Below are positions 1-9,282 of a DNA stretch of 64,000 nucleotides, one piece after another; the first letter of the stretch is position 1, and every line of letters begins with the position of its first letter. This DNA is from Candidatus Dormiibacterota bacterium (GTDB lineage: Bacteria; Vulcanimicrobiota; Vulcanimicrobiia; Vulcanimicrobiales; Vulcanimicrobiaceae). The stretch is taken from assembly GCA_035532035.1 (NCBI GenBank), contig DATKRS010000035.1, forward strand, positions 1 to 64,000. Direction: 5' to 3'. The notes beneath the pieces are model-generated. The model was not told the origin of the DNA, did no database searches, and worked only from the letters and a program-made list of their open reading frames with translations. The position numbers and the translations under genes were made by a program.

Positions 1-663
1 GAGATCAAAAACACTTCGAATCACCACGAGGATATTCGCTAGACGGAGGCGATCATGCATGGTCAGAGTTCGCGCCCGCGCCGCCGTATCGACGAGCAAT
101 CTCGCACGCGCGGCTGCTTCAAGCGCCGCCGGCGTCGCGGAGAATGCGATGTCCGCAAGGTTTTGCGCGACTTTACCGCGGTCGTAGCTCAGGTTCGAAT
201 TATCTTCAATGGCATCCAGAACCGCCTGAATTCGTACCACCATCAGATTCAACCGCACGATGCTTTGCGTTAGCGACGCCGGCCGACGTGCATCCCGCCA
301 GGCGCGCCATGCGCTCCGCCACGGACGAAGCGCCCCGAGCTTCGGGCCGGCGCCGCTTCGCAATGCCCCATCGAGACGCAGCATGAGTGCGCCTACGCGG
401 GCTCGTTCGCGCGCGATTGTCGTTGCGGACGCGCGGCTTGCGATGATACGCCGCAGTTCACCAACCTGCGCCACCGTTGCAAACAAGTCCGTGTTCAGGC
501 TCACCGCAAACTGCTCGCGCTGCAATCCCGCGCGATTAATACCAACTTCATCGTTGAGCTTCGATACTTGCCACAGGACAGGCCCGAGCGCGAGCACGAA
601 GAGCGCCGTGATCGCGATGCCCAAGAACCCGAGCCAGCGCGGCCGGGCCCAATCGCGTTTCAT
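1..663 (-). CDS. Membrane-anchored protein, N-terminal part only
   Basis: An uninterrupted frame of 221 codons runs off the left edge of the window, so only the N-terminal part is present. I place the start at ATG 663, with GAGAAG about ten bases upstream. Residues 10-30 form one strong hydrophobic segment (WLGFLGIAITALFVLALGP). It is followed by about 190 polar, probably helical residues with no motif I recognise. One membrane anchor followed by a helical region is common in sensor kinases, chemoreceptors and GGDEF proteins, but any output domain lies outside the window, so no function is assigned. The frame stays open upstream to about 765 without a convincing start codon, so a somewhat longer N-terminus is possible. 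Confidence 0.75.
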   Translation of the reverse strand, partial: MKRDWARPRWLGFLGIAITALFVLALGPVLWQVSKLNDEVGINRAGLQREQFAVSLNTDLFATVAQVGELRRIIASRASATTIARERARVGALMLRLDGALRSGAGPKLGALRPWRSAWRAWRDARRPASLTQSIVRLNLMVVRIQAVLDAIEDNSNLSYDRGKVAQNLADIAFSATPAALEAAARARLLVDTAARARTLTMHDRLRLANILVVIRSVFDL

Positions 664-767
664 GATCGAGCGACTTCTCGCTTCAGCAATTGACTCCCCG
701 CGCAGTTCCTGGTTCAAACGCGCAGCGCGGTCGGCGTATGCATCCGACCGCGCAACTGCGCATTAAG

Positions 768-845
768 TGGGGTGACTGACCGGCCTCGAACCGGCGACCT
801 CCTACGTCACAGGCAGGCGCTCTAACCAACTGAGCTACAATCACC
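768..845 (-). tRNA. tRNA-His (GTG)
   Basis: The minus strand folds into a full cloverleaf. The acceptor stem GTGATTG pairs with CAGTCAC, and the extra G-1 faces discriminator C73, which is the identity element of tRNA-His. The anticodon loop CTGTGAC gives anticodon GTG on a CCTGC/GTAGG stem. CCA is encoded. It is the last of three tRNAs in a Pro-Arg-His cluster. Confidence 0.95.
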
Positions 846-881
846 ACGGATGACGCTCGGACCCCTTCCGATTCTCCGATT

Positions 882-955
<74 letters not shown>

Positions 956-959
956 GTGC

Positions 960-1036
960 TGGTCGGGACGACAGGAATTGAACCTGCGACCTTTCGCTCC
1001 CAAAGCGAACGCTCTACCAAGCTGAGCTACGTCCCG
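960..1036 (-). tRNA. tRNA-Pro (TGG)
   Basis: The acceptor stem CGGGACG pairs with CGTCCCG. It starts with the C1-G72 pair typical of bacterial tRNA-Pro. The anticodon stem TTCGC/GCGAA carries loop TTTGGGA, so the anticodon is TGG. CCA is encoded. It lies 35 bases downstream of the GNAT gene and may be co-transcribed with that operon. Confidence 0.95.
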
Positions 1037-1071
1037 CAATTCCCGCATTCATGGACTTCTTCAGAGCTTCC

Positions 1072-1920
1072 CTAGTATAGCAGCGGATGGCAAGCGACGT
1101 ACCGGCTTGGGTCTCCGCGCGCACGCCCGCGAGCCGAGAGCCACGCCGTCTCGACGGCGAGCCCGCACCGGATCGCCGCGCGCAAGACGCGTACGTTTTC
1201 GCCGGGCACGAGACACTGCGTCCACGAGGCGCCGTAGCGGTGCGCCAGCGCCGTGAGAGCGAATGCGAAGATCTGCTCCTCATACGAGCTCGACGAAGCC
1301 GCGATCGGCCCGATCCTTCCGTCGGGCCAGACGTACGCATAGCCGACGAGCTCGCCGTTGAAGAAGAACGCGTGCGCGGTCGCAAGGAGCCCGAGCAGCG
1401 CGTGATCCGCACCGAGCGGCGCGCCGCGAACCTCCCGTTCCAGGGTTTCAATGGCGAAGCGGTTCCCGCCCGCATCGAGCGCTACAACCTCGAAGCGCCG
1501 GCCCTCAGACGCGGCCAGACGCAGCAGTTCCTCTTCGCTCGGCAGCGCCCCCGTGCAGCGGAGCAGCGCGCCGCGGACGGCAGTGCCGTGTCGAATCGCA
1601 AAGGCCAGCGAAGCGCCGTCGGTTGCATCGACGATTGCAAAGAGCGATTCCGCCTCGCGCGTCGCCTCTTCCAGAAGCCGCGATGCGAGGCCCGCTTTGC
1701 GATGTGCGGGCCGAACGAAGAGCTCGTGCACGAACGTTTCGCCGTCGTTCGCGCTCGCAAAGACGATCCCGACGGCTTGGTCTCCCAATCGTGCAACGAG
1801 CGCAGTACTCTCCCGCGCGAGGCCGAGGTAGAGACGGCGGACGACGTCATCGCGGCAACGCAGCTCGGCGAAGACCTGCAGCTCGTCGTCCGTGGGCGCA
1901 GTGAAGATCGGCTCGCTCAT
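1072..1920 (-). CDS. Tandem GNAT-fold N-acetyltransferase
   Basis: This 282-residue protein looks like two GNAT domains in a row. The first (residues ~1-120) carries an acetyl-CoA loop-like motif A, FVRPAHRKAGLASRLLEEA, after a strand with V/E residues. The second half (~150-270) is more divergent, with a strand-helix pattern around FFFNGELVGYAYVWPDG, and may be degenerate. Family members transfer acetyl from acetyl-CoA to an amine; the substrate cannot be read from sequence. It is the last protein gene of a lepA-rdgB operon and overlaps rdgB by ATGA, so it is probably translationally coupled. Confidence 0.75.
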   Translation of the reverse strand: MSEPIFTAPTDDELQVFAELRCRDDVVRRLYLGLARESTALVARLGDQAVGIVFASANDGETFVHELFVRPAHRKAGLASRLLEEATREAESLFAIVDATDGASLAFAIRHGTAVRGALLRCTGALPSEEELLRLAASEGRRFEVVALDAGGNRFAIETLEREVRGAPLGADHALLGLLATAHAFFFNGELVGYAYVWPDGRIGPIAASSSSYEEQIFAFALTALAHRYGASWTQCLVPGENVRVLRAAIRCGLAVETAWLSARGRARGDPSRYVACHPLLY

Positions 1921-2513
1921 ACGAGCAGCGTTGCGAGCAACGCGTCCGCGGCGCGGCGCCGGTGGCTGATCGCGTTCTTTCGCGTCTCACCCAACTCGGC
2001 GAGGGTCAGCGATTCGCCGCTAGGGATGAAAATCGGGTCGTATCCGAAGCCGCCGGTACCGCGCTCTTCGCTCGGGATGCGGCCTTCGATAACGCCGCGC
2101 CCGATCCACATCGCGCCGTCGGGGACCATGAATGCGACGACGCAGACGAATCGTGCACTGCGCGCGCTGTCGGGAACGCCGCGCATCTCCTCGAGCAGCC
2201 TCCTGCGCCGCTCTTCCCACGGTGCGTCTGCGCCGGCATAGCGCGCGGAAAGCACGCCAGGCCTGCCGCCGAGCGCATCGACCTCCAGCCCGCTGTCGTC
2301 TGCGAGCACCGCGGCATCGATCCCGGCATGCCTCAGCTGCGCGTGCAACGCTCGTACCTTGAGCACGGCGTTGTCATGAAACGACGCCTCTCCCTCGGCG
2401 ACGTCGGCATACGCCTCATACGCGCGCAACTCGAGCGGAGTGCCCGCAAAGATCGCTTGCAGCTCGCCGAGCTTTCCGCGGTTCTTCGTCGCCACGTATG
2501 TGAGCGCGGTCAA
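1917..2513 (-). CDS. rdgB: Non-canonical purine NTP pyrophosphatase (RdgB/HAM1)
   Basis: At 198 residues this is full length for the family. It hydrolyses dITP, XTP and ITP to the monophosphate, keeping deaminated purines out of DNA and RNA. The hallmarks are [15 protein letters not shown] at the N-terminus (substrate-binding T/SxNxxK), [15 protein letters not shown] with the metal-binding acidic residues near the middle, FGYDPIFIP, and SHRRRA near the C-terminus. It overlaps lepA upstream and the GNAT gene downstream by four bases each, so all three form one coupled unit. Confidence 0.95.
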   Translation of the reverse strand: MTALTYVATKNRGKLGELQAIFAGTPLELRAYEAYADVAEGEASFHDNAVLKVRALHAQLRHAGIDAAVLADDSGLEVDALGGRPGVLSARYAGADAPWEERRRRLLEEMRGVPDSARSARFVCVVAFMVPDGAMWIGRGVIEGRIPSEERGTGGFGYDPIFIPSGESLTLAELGETRKNAISHRRRAADALLATLLV

Positions 2514-4333
2514 TCCTCCAGACGAAGCACGGCCATGAAGGCCTCCTGCGGCAACTCGACGCGGCCAACGCGCTTCATGCGCTCTTTCCCGGCCTTCTGC
2601 TTCTCCAGCAGCTTGCGCTTACGCGTGATGTCGCCGCCATAGCATTTCGCGAGAACGTTCTTGCGCATCGCGCTCACCGTCTCGCGTGCGACGATCTTCC
2701 CGCCTATCGACGCTTGAATGGGTACGTCGAACATCTGCCGCGGGATCAGCTCCTTCAATCGCTCGGTCAGCGCCCGCCCGCGCTGGGCGGCGCGTTCGCG
2801 CGCGACGATGAACGAGAGGGCGTCGACCGGCTCGGCGTTGAGCAGAATCTCGAGCTTCACCAAGTCGCCTTCGCGGTACCCGATGAGCTCATAATCCAGC
2901 GACGCATAGCCCTTCGTGCGCGATTTCAGCTGATCGAAGAAATCCACGATGACCTCGATGAGCGGCATCTCGTAGGTCATAATGACGCGGCCGTCATGCA
3001 AGTACTCCATGCCGGCGAGACTGCCTCGCCGGTGCTGCGTGATGTCCATGATCGCGCCGACGTACTCCGGCGGCGAGATGATCGTCGCCTTGACGTACGG
3101 CTCTTCAATCGTTCGGATGAGGTTCGTGATCGGGAGCTTCGAGGGGTTGTCGATCATCTCGACCTCGCCGTCGGTCTTCGTCACGCGAAAAACCACCGAC
3201 GGTGAGGTGGCGATCAGATCGAGAGAGTAACCGCGCTCCAAGCGCTCCTGCACGATCTCCATGTGCAGTAAGCCGAGGAAGCCGCAACGAAAGCCGAATC
3301 CCAACGCGACCGAGCTCTCGGGCTCGTAGACGAGCGCGGCGTCGTTGAGCTTGAGCTTCTCGAGCGCGTCCCTCAGCTCGGAGTACTCGACGCCTTCGTT
3401 GGGATAGAGGCCGCAGTAGACCATCGGCACGGCCTTGCGGTATCCGGGAAGCGCGACGTGCGCCGGGTTTCCGGCCTCCGTGATGGTGTCGCCGACGTCG
3501 ATTTCGCCGAGTGACCGAATGTTCGCGATCACGTATCCGACGTCGCCGATGCCGAGCGCGTCGGTGATGCGCATCTCCGGTGAGAATATGCCAACCTCTG
3601 CGCATTCGAAGACCCGTTCGTGTGCCATCGAGAGAAATCGCGTTCCGGGCTTCAGCTCGCCGTCGACCACCCGCACGTAGCAGACCACGCCTCGGTACGG
3701 ATCGAACTGCGCATTGAAGACGAGCGCGCGCAGACGATCGCGGTGCCCCTTCGGCGCCGGAATGCGCGCGACGATCGCTTCGAGGATCTCGTCGATGCCT
3801 ATGCCGTTCTTGGCGCTTGCCAAGATGCACTCGCTGCGCTCCATGACCAGCAGCTCTTCGACCTCGCCCATGACGCGTTCCGGGTCGGCAGCGGGTAAAT
3901 CGATCTTGTTGATGACGGGCACGATCGTAAGATCGTGCTCGAGCGCCAAGTGGTAGTTCGCGAGCGTCTGGGCTTCGATGCCCTGAGCCGCGTCGATGAT
4001 CAGGACCGCACCCTCGCAGGCAGCCAGCGATCGCGAGACCTCGTACGAGAAGTCGACGTGACCCGGCGTGTCGATGAGGTTGAGCGTGTAGGTCTGTGCG
4101 TCTCCGGCGCGATAGCGCAGCGTGACCGGATGCATCTTGATCGTGATGCCGCGCTCGCGCTCGAGATCCATCGCGTCCAGCAGCTGGTCGGACATTTCGC
4201 GCGCCTCGACGGTCTTCGTCGTTTCGATGAGGCGGTCAGAGAGCGTCGTCTTGCCGTGATCGATGTGCGCGATGATGCAGAAGTTGCGCACGCGGCCGGC
4301 GGTCTCCAGCCGGTGTGGATGCTCGGCCTTCAC
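2510..4333 (-). CDS. lepA: Elongation factor 4 (LepA) GTPase
   Basis: This 607-residue translational GTPase is the usual length for LepA/EF4, which acts on ribosomes and aids assembly or elongation. Visible are G1 [13 protein letters not shown], the switch I region ERGITIK, G3 [12 protein letters not shown] and G4 NKIDLP, followed by domains II and III. The LepA-specific C-terminal domain ends with [18 protein letters not shown]. The start is a GTG at 4333, just after the yggT stop. It shares an operon with M23 peptidase, yggT, rdgB and GNAT. Confidence 0.97.
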   Translation of the reverse strand: MKAEHPHRLETAGRVRNFCIIAHIDHGKTTLSDRLIETTKTVEAREMSDQLLDAMDLERERGITIKMHPVTLRYRAGDAQTYTLNLIDTPGHVDFSYEVSRSLAACEGAVLIIDAAQGIEAQTLANYHLALEHDLTIVPVINKIDLPAADPERVMGEVEELLVMERSECILASAKNGIGIDEILEAIVARIPAPKGHRDRLRALVFNAQFDPYRGVVCYVRVVDGELKPGTRFLSMAHERVFECAEVGIFSPEMRITDALGIGDVGYVIANIRSLGEIDVGDTITEAGNPAHVALPGYRKAVPMVYCGLYPNEGVEYSELRDALEKLKLNDAALVYEPESSVALGFGFRCGFLGLLHMEIVQERLERGYSLDLIATSPSVVFRVTKTDGEVEMIDNPSKLPITNLIRTIEEPYVKATIISPPEYVGAIMDITQHRRGSLAGMEYLHDGRVIMTYEMPLIEVIVDFFDQLKSRTKGYASLDYELIGYREGDLVKLEILLNAEPVDALSFIVARERAAQRGRALTERLKELIPRQMFDVPIQASIGGKIVARETVSAMRKNVLAKCYGGDITRKRKLLEKQKAGKERMKRVGRVELPQEAFMAVLRLED

Positions 4334-4337
4334 GTCG

Positions 4338-4628
4338 CTAGTAGAGTGGGGCGCAGGCTTGGATCGTTAGATTCTGCAGCAGCGGACGGATGAGAAACTG
4401 CAGGATGACGATCAACACGAGGAACGCGATGTCCAACCCGCCCATCGGCGGAATGACGCGGCGAATCGGCATGAGGAGCGGCTCGACGAGCATGCCGAGA
4501 TACCGCTCGAAGACGCTGCCGCGAAGGTCGGGAATCCACGACAGGACCGCATAGACCAGCAGAACGATGGTGTAGACCCAGACCAGCAGGCCCAGCAGCT
4601 GGGTCAGGTCGCATGCCACCCCGCTCAT
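4338..4628 (-). CDS. YggT family small membrane protein
   Basis: This 96-residue protein has two hydrophobic segments (~9-30 and ~65-85) flanking the loop [20 protein letters not shown]. The P-x-L/R-R-hydrophobic-P loop is the YggT (YGGT repeat) signature. Family members are inner-membrane proteins linked loosely to cell division, osmotic tolerance and cofactor or membrane-protein assembly; the mechanism is unknown. Its ATG directly follows the stop of the M23 peptidase gene. Confidence 0.85.
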   Translation of the reverse strand: MSGVACDLTQLLGLLVWVYTIVLLVYAVLSWIPDLRGSVFERYLGMLVEPLLMPIRRVIPPMGGLDIAFLVLIVILQFLIRPLLQNLTIQACAPLY

Positions 4629-5516
4629 CTACCGCAGCGCTGCGATAACGGAGGAAGGAATGCCGTCGAGATATGGTGCCGGATCGACCGGGCGGCCATC
4701 CAGCATCACCTGGTAGTGCAGATGCGGACCGGTTGCGAAACCGGTCGCGCCGACGGCCGCAATGGTCTGTCCCTTGTAGACGCGCTGCCCTACGTGGACG
4801 TCGATGCGCGACAAATGCGCGTACCAGGTGTGATAGCCGTTTCCGTGGTCGATGTCGATCTTCAAGCCGTACCCGCCGTCCCAGGCAGCCGACGCGATCG
4901 TTCCAGCGGCGGATGCGCGCACGGGCTCGCCATAGTCCGCGCTCAAGTCGACGCCTTCATGAAACTCCACGTCAGGGGAGGTGCGATAGCAGAAGCACCC
5001 GGTCACCGCCGCCCCCGCGACCGGATCGATCGACGGAATGAACGCCATGAGCCGCTCCTGCGCGAGCGCGTGAATGTGGCGCAGATTCAGCACGCGTAGA
5101 ACGAGGCGGTGATTGCGCTCGGATTCGCTCAAGAGCGTCGCCGAAGCCAAAGCTAGAATGCGCACGCGCGACTCCAGGGATCGGACGCTGCCGCTCGGGC
5201 GAGCCCAGGAGACTTTGGCCTTCGCATGCCGGGGCGCCGGTGTCGGCGCGCCGATGAGGCGCGCGATCTCTCGATCTTCTTGCTGGACGCGTTGGAGCTG
5301 ACGATGCAGCGCCGCAGTCTGCCCTGCGATATGCGCCAGCGCGGCGCGCTCGTCGCCCAGGTGCCGGTACTGAAGAGCTGCATAGCCGAGCGCCGCCAGA
5401 AGGCATGCGCAAGCAAGCGCGCTCACCAGCGCGACGTGGCGGCGACGCACGACGAAGCGATGAATGGCATCGCCCTTGTGCGGCACGATCTTGATGTAGT
5501 AGCGGTCCTCGGGCAT
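4629..5516 (-). CDS. Membrane-anchored M23 metallopeptidase
   Basis: This 295-residue protein has one N-terminal membrane segment (~28-50, ALVSALACACLLAALGYAAL), then a coiled-coil-like region (~55-110) and a C-terminal LytM/M23 domain. Zinc-ligand motifs are intact: HEGVDLSADYG (HxxxD), HLSRIDV and GPHLHYQV (HxH). M23 enzymes cut peptidoglycan cross-bridges or peptides in the periplasm. The coiled coil plus LytM layout is typical of envelope-remodelling hydrolases or their activators. It is the first protein gene of the yggT-lepA-rdgB operon; the SRP RNA gene lies about 55 bases upstream on the same strand. Confidence 0.9.
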   Translation of the reverse strand: MPEDRYYIKIVPHKGDAIHRFVVRRRHVALVSALACACLLAALGYAALQYRHLGDERAALAHIAGQTAALHRQLQRVQQEDREIARLIGAPTPAPRHAKAKVSWARPSGSVRSLESRVRILALASATLLSESERNHRLVLRVLNLRHIHALAQERLMAFIPSIDPVAGAAVTGCFCYRTSPDVEFHEGVDLSADYGEPVRASAAGTIASAAWDGGYGLKIDIDHGNGYHTWYAHLSRIDVHVGQRVYKGQTIAAVGATGFATGPHLHYQVMLDGRPVDPAPYLDGIPSSVIAALR

Positions 5517-5571
5517 TAGCCAGGGGCCCTCGTTCGCTCGCGCACGTGCCCACTCTTTCCTACCACGACGA

Positions 5572-5671
5572 GGGTCGGGGAGTTCACGGCACCCGTAAGG
5601 GCTCGCTTACCGTTGCTCCCTTCCGGTCCTGGCGGGGTTCACGAGGTTACGCCGCGTGAAGCCCGACCCCC
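5572..5671 (-). ncRNA. ffs: Small SRP RNA (4.5S type)
   Basis: About 100 bases fold end to end into one long hairpin. The ends pair as GGGGTCGGG with CCCGACCC, and GGCTTCACG with CGTGAACTCC further in. The tip carries the conserved Ffh-binding region AGGACCGGAAGGGAGCA with the GGAA-type tetraloop. This is the bacterial 4.5S form without an Alu domain. A -10-like TATCAT lies at 5692-5687 on the minus strand, about eight bases before the likely transcription start. Confidence 0.95.
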
Positions 5672-5686
5672 ATCAATGGCCCGCCC

Positions 5687-5860
5687 ATGATACCACAGGG
5701 GTCGGCGAAGAACTCGGCCATGGTGGCATCGGCGCTCCTCGCGCTGCAGCTCCTCAGCCTGCCGTTCGCGTCCGGTGGACGCCTGCCGGAATGGACGGCG
5801 CACGACGACGGGCATGCGATCGCACGGGGTGGCCTCCTCGGCCGCTACGGCGTTCGCTGA
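5687..5860 (+). CDS. Possible 57-residue small exported peptide
   Basis: A short open frame lies between the SRP RNA and the next gene. It begins at ATG 5687 or, more likely if real, ATG 5720. The second start gives a hydrophobic N-terminus (VASALLALQLLSLPFAS) like a signal peptide, then a polar tail ending LLGRYGVR. There is no clear ribosome-binding site, and ATG 5687 overlaps the putative SRP RNA promoter on the other strand. I recognise no family. It could be a small secreted peptide, the relic of a larger gene, or chance. Confidence 0.22.
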   Translation: MIPQGSAKNSAMVASALLALQLLSLPFASGGRLPEWTAHDDGHAIARGGLLGRYGVR

Positions 5861-5864
5861 TCGC

Positions 5865-6848
5865 CTACCGCGTCCGCGTGAATCCCGGGGGAATCGAGAA
5901 GAGCGCCTCGGCTTCCGGCTTGTAGAGCCAACGGACGTTTCCGGCCTCGGTCACCATCCCAAAGCGTTGCCCTTGCGTCTGCTCGCCGCCGTAGACCATG
6001 CGCCGATACATCGTCACGCGTGATGACGTGCCCGACAGCAGCGACATTCCGGAGGCGTTGCCGTGAATGCGTGGCCTGCATCCCCCGTGAACGATGGTCT
6101 GCTGTGCGGGCTGCATCGCTCCGCTGACGCGCGGCAGCGGGCAATAGGCGCGCGGAATGCCCACGCCTGACACGTACTCGACGATCTCCATAGAGGACGA
6201 GCCGTTCGTGCACGACCCCGTCGCGTTGGACATCACGATGGAGAGCGAGGCGGAGCTTCCGTGCGTCGCAACGTTGTCGAGCGTTCTCGGCCCGAGATTC
6301 TGCGCGCTCGCGCGTACGGTCAAGTCCTCGCTCCCCGGAGCTTCGTTCACGATGGCTGGCCGGCCGTAACTCTGCGGCATAGGCGCCGGCTGCGGTGATG
6401 GCACCGTGCTCGCGATCGTGTACGTCCGATGCGCGAGATCCAAGGTCACGTACTCGTGCAGGTCGCATTTCGTGATCGTCGCAGTTTGGTGGACGACATC
6501 GTCGGTGCGCACCCAGTTGCGATAGTACGTGTACCGCGTCAGGAACCCGGAGCGCATCGACTGCATGGTGTTCATCGCGGATTGATAACCGTTCATCACC
6601 CCGCTGAAGAGGCCGCGATGCGGCGCGGGAGTGTTTTGGACCGCAGCCATGATAGCCGCCCGGTCATCTTGGAACGTTCCGGGCGGAACGGGGGTAGCGG
6701 GCGGCATCTCGACGCGAGAGATCTCCTCGTATTGAAGAGCGACCGGCGTCGGCGTCGGACGCGGCATGGCGTTCGCCACGGTCGAGCCGGTGGCGATCGC
6801 GGCTGCAAGAGCCACCGCCGCGAGAGTTCCCAGAACGAAGCGCTCCAT
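5865..6848 (-). CDS. Secreted protein of unknown function
   Basis: This 327-residue protein begins with a clear signal peptide (hydrophobic core LGTLAAVALAAAIATG, likely cleavage after ANA near residue 27). A Pro/Thr-rich stretch follows, then a mostly beta-strand-like body that includes TYTIAST, LGPRTLDN and LYKPEAEALFSIPPGF. The last motif vaguely resembles the end of DUF4412-like periplasmic proteins, which is only a suggestion. Four cysteines in the body could form disulfides. The start ATG 6848 has GGAGGAG about eight bases upstream. It stands alone on its strand, diverging from hmgA. Confidence 0.7.
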   Translation of the reverse strand: MERFVLGTLAAVALAAAIATGSTVANAMPRPTPTPVALQYEEISRVEMPPATPVPPGTFQDDRAAIMAAVQNTPAPHRGLFSGVMNGYQSAMNTMQSMRSGFLTRYTYYRNWVRTDDVVHQTATITKCDLHEYVTLDLAHRTYTIASTVPSPQPAPMPQSYGRPAIVNEAPGSEDLTVRASAQNLGPRTLDNVATHGSSASLSIVMSNATGSCTNGSSSMEIVEYVSGVGIPRAYCPLPRVSGAMQPAQQTIVHGGCRPRIHGNASGMSLLSGTSSRVTMYRRMVYGGEQTQGQRFGMVTEAGNVRWLYKPEAEALFSIPPGFTRTR

Positions 6849-6925
6849 CAGTCATCTCCTCCGTTACAAGCAACCGCCTTCTCCCCGGACGAAGAGACCC
6901 CTGGGAGAGCGCCGAACTCCCGCGC

Positions 6926-8092
6926 GTGCCGAGTTACATGCGGGCGGGTGCCCTTCCGCCCAAGCGCCACATTCAGTTTCGCCGTCCCGACGGCGGCTTG
7001 TACGCCGAGGAGCTGCTCTCAACGCAAGGCTTCGAGAGCGTCTACTCCTTGCTCTACCATCTCCATCCGCCGACGGCCACGCTCGACGTTCGCTCGTGGG
7101 ACCGGCCGCAGCCGCCGCTGCAGGCGAATGAGCCGCTCCGTAACCGGCACTTCAAGACCGCGCGCATCGCGACGTCCGGCGACGCCGTCTCCTCACGCGT
7201 CCCGGTTCTCGGCAACGCCGACGTAACGATCGCCGTCGCGGAGTTTTCCGAGTCAATGCCCTACTTTTACAGGAACGTCCGGGGCGACGAGCTCCTCTTC
7301 GTGCATCGTGGCAGCGGGCATCTCCAGACGCCGCTTGGGCGGCTCGATTACCGCCCGCACGACTACCTCGTCATCCCGGTGGGCACGACTTACCGCGTCC
7401 ATCCGAGCGAAGCCACGCGGATGCTCGTCTACGAGACCTCGGGGCCGGTGCAGACTCCACGCAGGTACCGCAACGAGTTTGGCCAGCTCGCCGAGCACGC
7501 TCCGTACTACGAGCGCGACTTTCGCGGGCCCGCGCTCGACGAGCCGATCGCGGAAGATGGCGCCTTCGAGATTCGCGTCTCCGGCAAGGAGCGCAACGCG
7601 ATTTACATCGTCGCACACCATCCGTGCGACGTCGTCGGTTGGGACGGATACTGCTACCCGTATGCGTTCAACCTCGACGAGTTTGCGCCGATCACGGGCA
7701 AGCTGCATCAGCCGCCGCCCGCGCATGCAACGTTCGAGGCACCAGGCGCTGCGTTTTGCGCTTTCGTGCCGCGTCTGTTCGATTATCACCCGCTCGCGAT
7801 TCCGGTTCCATACAATCACTCGAGCGTCGATTGCGACGAAGTGCTCTACTATGTCAGCGGTAACTTCATGAGTCGCCGCGGCGTGGAGGAGGGCTCGATC
7901 ACCCTACACACGGCGGGTGCGCCGCACGGCCCACAGCCGGGCGCGGTAGAGCAGTCGCTCGGAAAAACGTCCACGGACGAGATCGCCGTGATGATCGATA
8001 CGTTCGCCCCGCTCCATATCGCTCGGGCCGCGAGCGACGTCGAGGACGAAAACTACTATCGTTCTTGGCTCGAGGCGCCGGCGGTCACCTAG
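6926..8092 (+). CDS. hmgA: Homogentisate 1,2-dioxygenase
   Basis: This enzyme opens the ring of homogentisate to maleylacetoacetate using Fe(II) and oxygen, the third step of tyrosine catabolism. The 388-residue cupin-fold protein starts at GTG 6926 and matches the family start (SYMRAGALPPKRHIQFRRPD). Probable iron ligands are the His of PYNHSSVDCDE, the Glu shortly after it, and the His of TAGAPHGPQPGA. It is somewhat short compared with eukaryotic enzymes of about 440 residues, as is common for this bacterial branch. It converges on fahA. The stop codon lies inside a perfect 18-base tandem duplication. Confidence 0.95.
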   Translation: MPSYMRAGALPPKRHIQFRRPDGGLYAEELLSTQGFESVYSLLYHLHPPTATLDVRSWDRPQPPLQANEPLRNRHFKTARIATSGDAVSSRVPVLGNADVTIAVAEFSESMPYFYRNVRGDELLFVHRGSGHLQTPLGRLDYRPHDYLVIPVGTTYRVHPSEATRMLVYETSGPVQTPRRYRNEFGQLAEHAPYYERDFRGPALDEPIAEDGAFEIRVSGKERNAIYIVAHHPCDVVGWDGYCYPYAFNLDEFAPITGKLHQPPPAHATFEAPGAAFCAFVPRLFDYHPLAIPVPYNHSSVDCDEVLYYVSGNFMSRRGVEEGSITLHTAGAPHGPQPGAVEQSLGKTSTDEIAVMIDTFAPLHIARAASDVEDENYYRSWLEAPAVT

Positions 8093-8116
8093 CCTACTGC
8101 GGTCACCTAGCCTACT
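8081..8116. repeat. Perfect 2 x 18-base tandem duplication over the hmgA stop
   Basis: The unit GCGGTCACCTAGCCTACT occurs twice without mismatch at 8081-8098 and 8099-8116. The length is a multiple of three, so the second copy supplies another in-frame TAG behind the real stop at 8090-8092. Confidence 0.95.
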
Positions 8117-8124
8117 AAGGAAGC

Positions 8125-9282
8125 CTAACAGGCAACGATTCGGCCGCGGCAGGCGCCGAAACCCACGCGTAACCCGTCGCGCTCGCACCATCCGCGCAGC
8201 GTGACCTCGTCGCCGTCCTCGAGAAACGCGCGCTGCTCGCCGCTCGGAAGCGAGAGCGGCTTCGTGCCGCGCCACGTGAGCTCGATGAGGCTTCCATAGC
8301 TCGCCGGATCCGATCCCGAGATCGTCCCCGATGCGAAGAGGTCCCCGGGGCGGATGCGCGTTCCGTTGCTGCGCACGTGCGCGAGTTGCTGCGCCATCGT
8401 CCAGTAGAGCTCGCCGGCGTTCGTTCGCGCGATCGTGAGGGGCGCAAGCCCGGCCGTACGCATTGCAGCGCTCTGCAGGTCGGCGGCGAGATCGATGTCG
8501 TACGCGCAGTCGTTTTCGAGGCGCAGATACGGCAGCGGCGCCGGACTCTGCTTCTGTGGCGCGATGCGAAAGGGCGCGAGCGCATCCAGGGTAACGACCC
8601 ACGGCGAGATCGTCGTCGCGAACGATTTGCCGAGAAACGGGCCGAGCGGCTGGTATTCCCAGGCTTGAATGTCGCGCGCGCTCCAATCGTTGACGAGGAC
8701 CAGCCCGAAGATCGACTCGCTGCCCGTCACGAAGCCCACCTCGAGCTCGATGTCGAGCATCGTGCTCGGCCCGAAGACGGGCGCGTCCGCGTCCTGCGGT
8801 TTGCGCTGGCCGTTCGGGCGCCGCACGGGCGTCGCGTCAACGACGATGCTGCCCGCGCGTCCGTGATATCCGACGGGCATCCATTTCCAATTCGGCAGAA
8901 GCGGCTCGGCGTTTGGGCGGAAGATGCGGCCTAGATTCCTCGCGTGCTGCTCCGACGAGTAGAAGTCGACGTAGTCGCCGACTTCAACGGGCAGGCGCAT
9001 CGCAGCCCCTATCCGTTCCACGTATAGCTCTGCGTCGAGATCGTCTTGCAGCAATGCCTGCAACCGTTTTCGCAGCGCGTGCCAGGCGCCCGGTCCTTCG
9101 GCGAGCAGCGGATTGAGAGACGGCGCGCGCAGCACGCCGGGTGCGCAGACCCCGTCGAAGAGTGCAGCCTCCGCCCCGGCATGCAGGTCGAAGATGCGAT
9201 CCCCGATCGCCACGCCGAGATGGACGCTTCCGTCGCGCTCGAACGCGCCGTACGGCAAGTTCTCGATAGGAAACTCGTTCAT
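8125..9282 (-). CDS. fahA: Fumarylacetoacetase
   Basis: This 385-residue enzyme hydrolyses fumarylacetoacetate to fumarate and acetoacetate, the last step of tyrosine breakdown. The N-terminal SH3-like domain (to ~110) is followed by the FAH catalytic fold. Signatures are VDFYSSEQHARNLGRIFRP with the catalytic His and metal-side Asp, then PVGYHGRAGSIV, MLDIELEVGFV (Glu ligands), VLVNDWSARDIQ and WEYQPLGPFLGKSF. It overlaps the upstream 296-residue unknown gene by ATGA and is presumably translated with it. It faces hmgA tail to tail. Confidence 0.96.
   Translation of the reverse strand: MNEFPIENLPYGAFERDGSVHLGVAIGDRIFDLHAGAEAALFDGVCAPGVLRAPSLNPLLAEGPGAWHALRKRLQALLQDDLDAELYVERIGAAMRLPVEVGDYVDFYSSEQHARNLGRIFRPNAEPLLPNWKWMPVGYHGRAGSIVVDATPVRRPNGQRKPQDADAPVFGPSTMLDIELEVGFVTGSESIFGLVLVNDWSARDIQAWEYQPLGPFLGKSFATTISPWVVTLDALAPFRIAPQKQSPAPLPYLRLENDCAYDIDLAADLQSAAMRTAGLAPLTIARTNAGELYWTMAQQLAHVRSNGTRIRPGDLFASGTISGSDPASYGSLIELTWRGTKPLSLPSGEQRAFLEDGDEVTLRGWCERDGLRVGFGACRGRIVAC

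Noticed and set aside
768-845. Reading this tRNA as Val (GAC)
   Set aside because: Only the register with anticodon GTG gives a paired 5-bp anticodon stem, and G-1/C73 plus encoded CCA identify tRNA-His.
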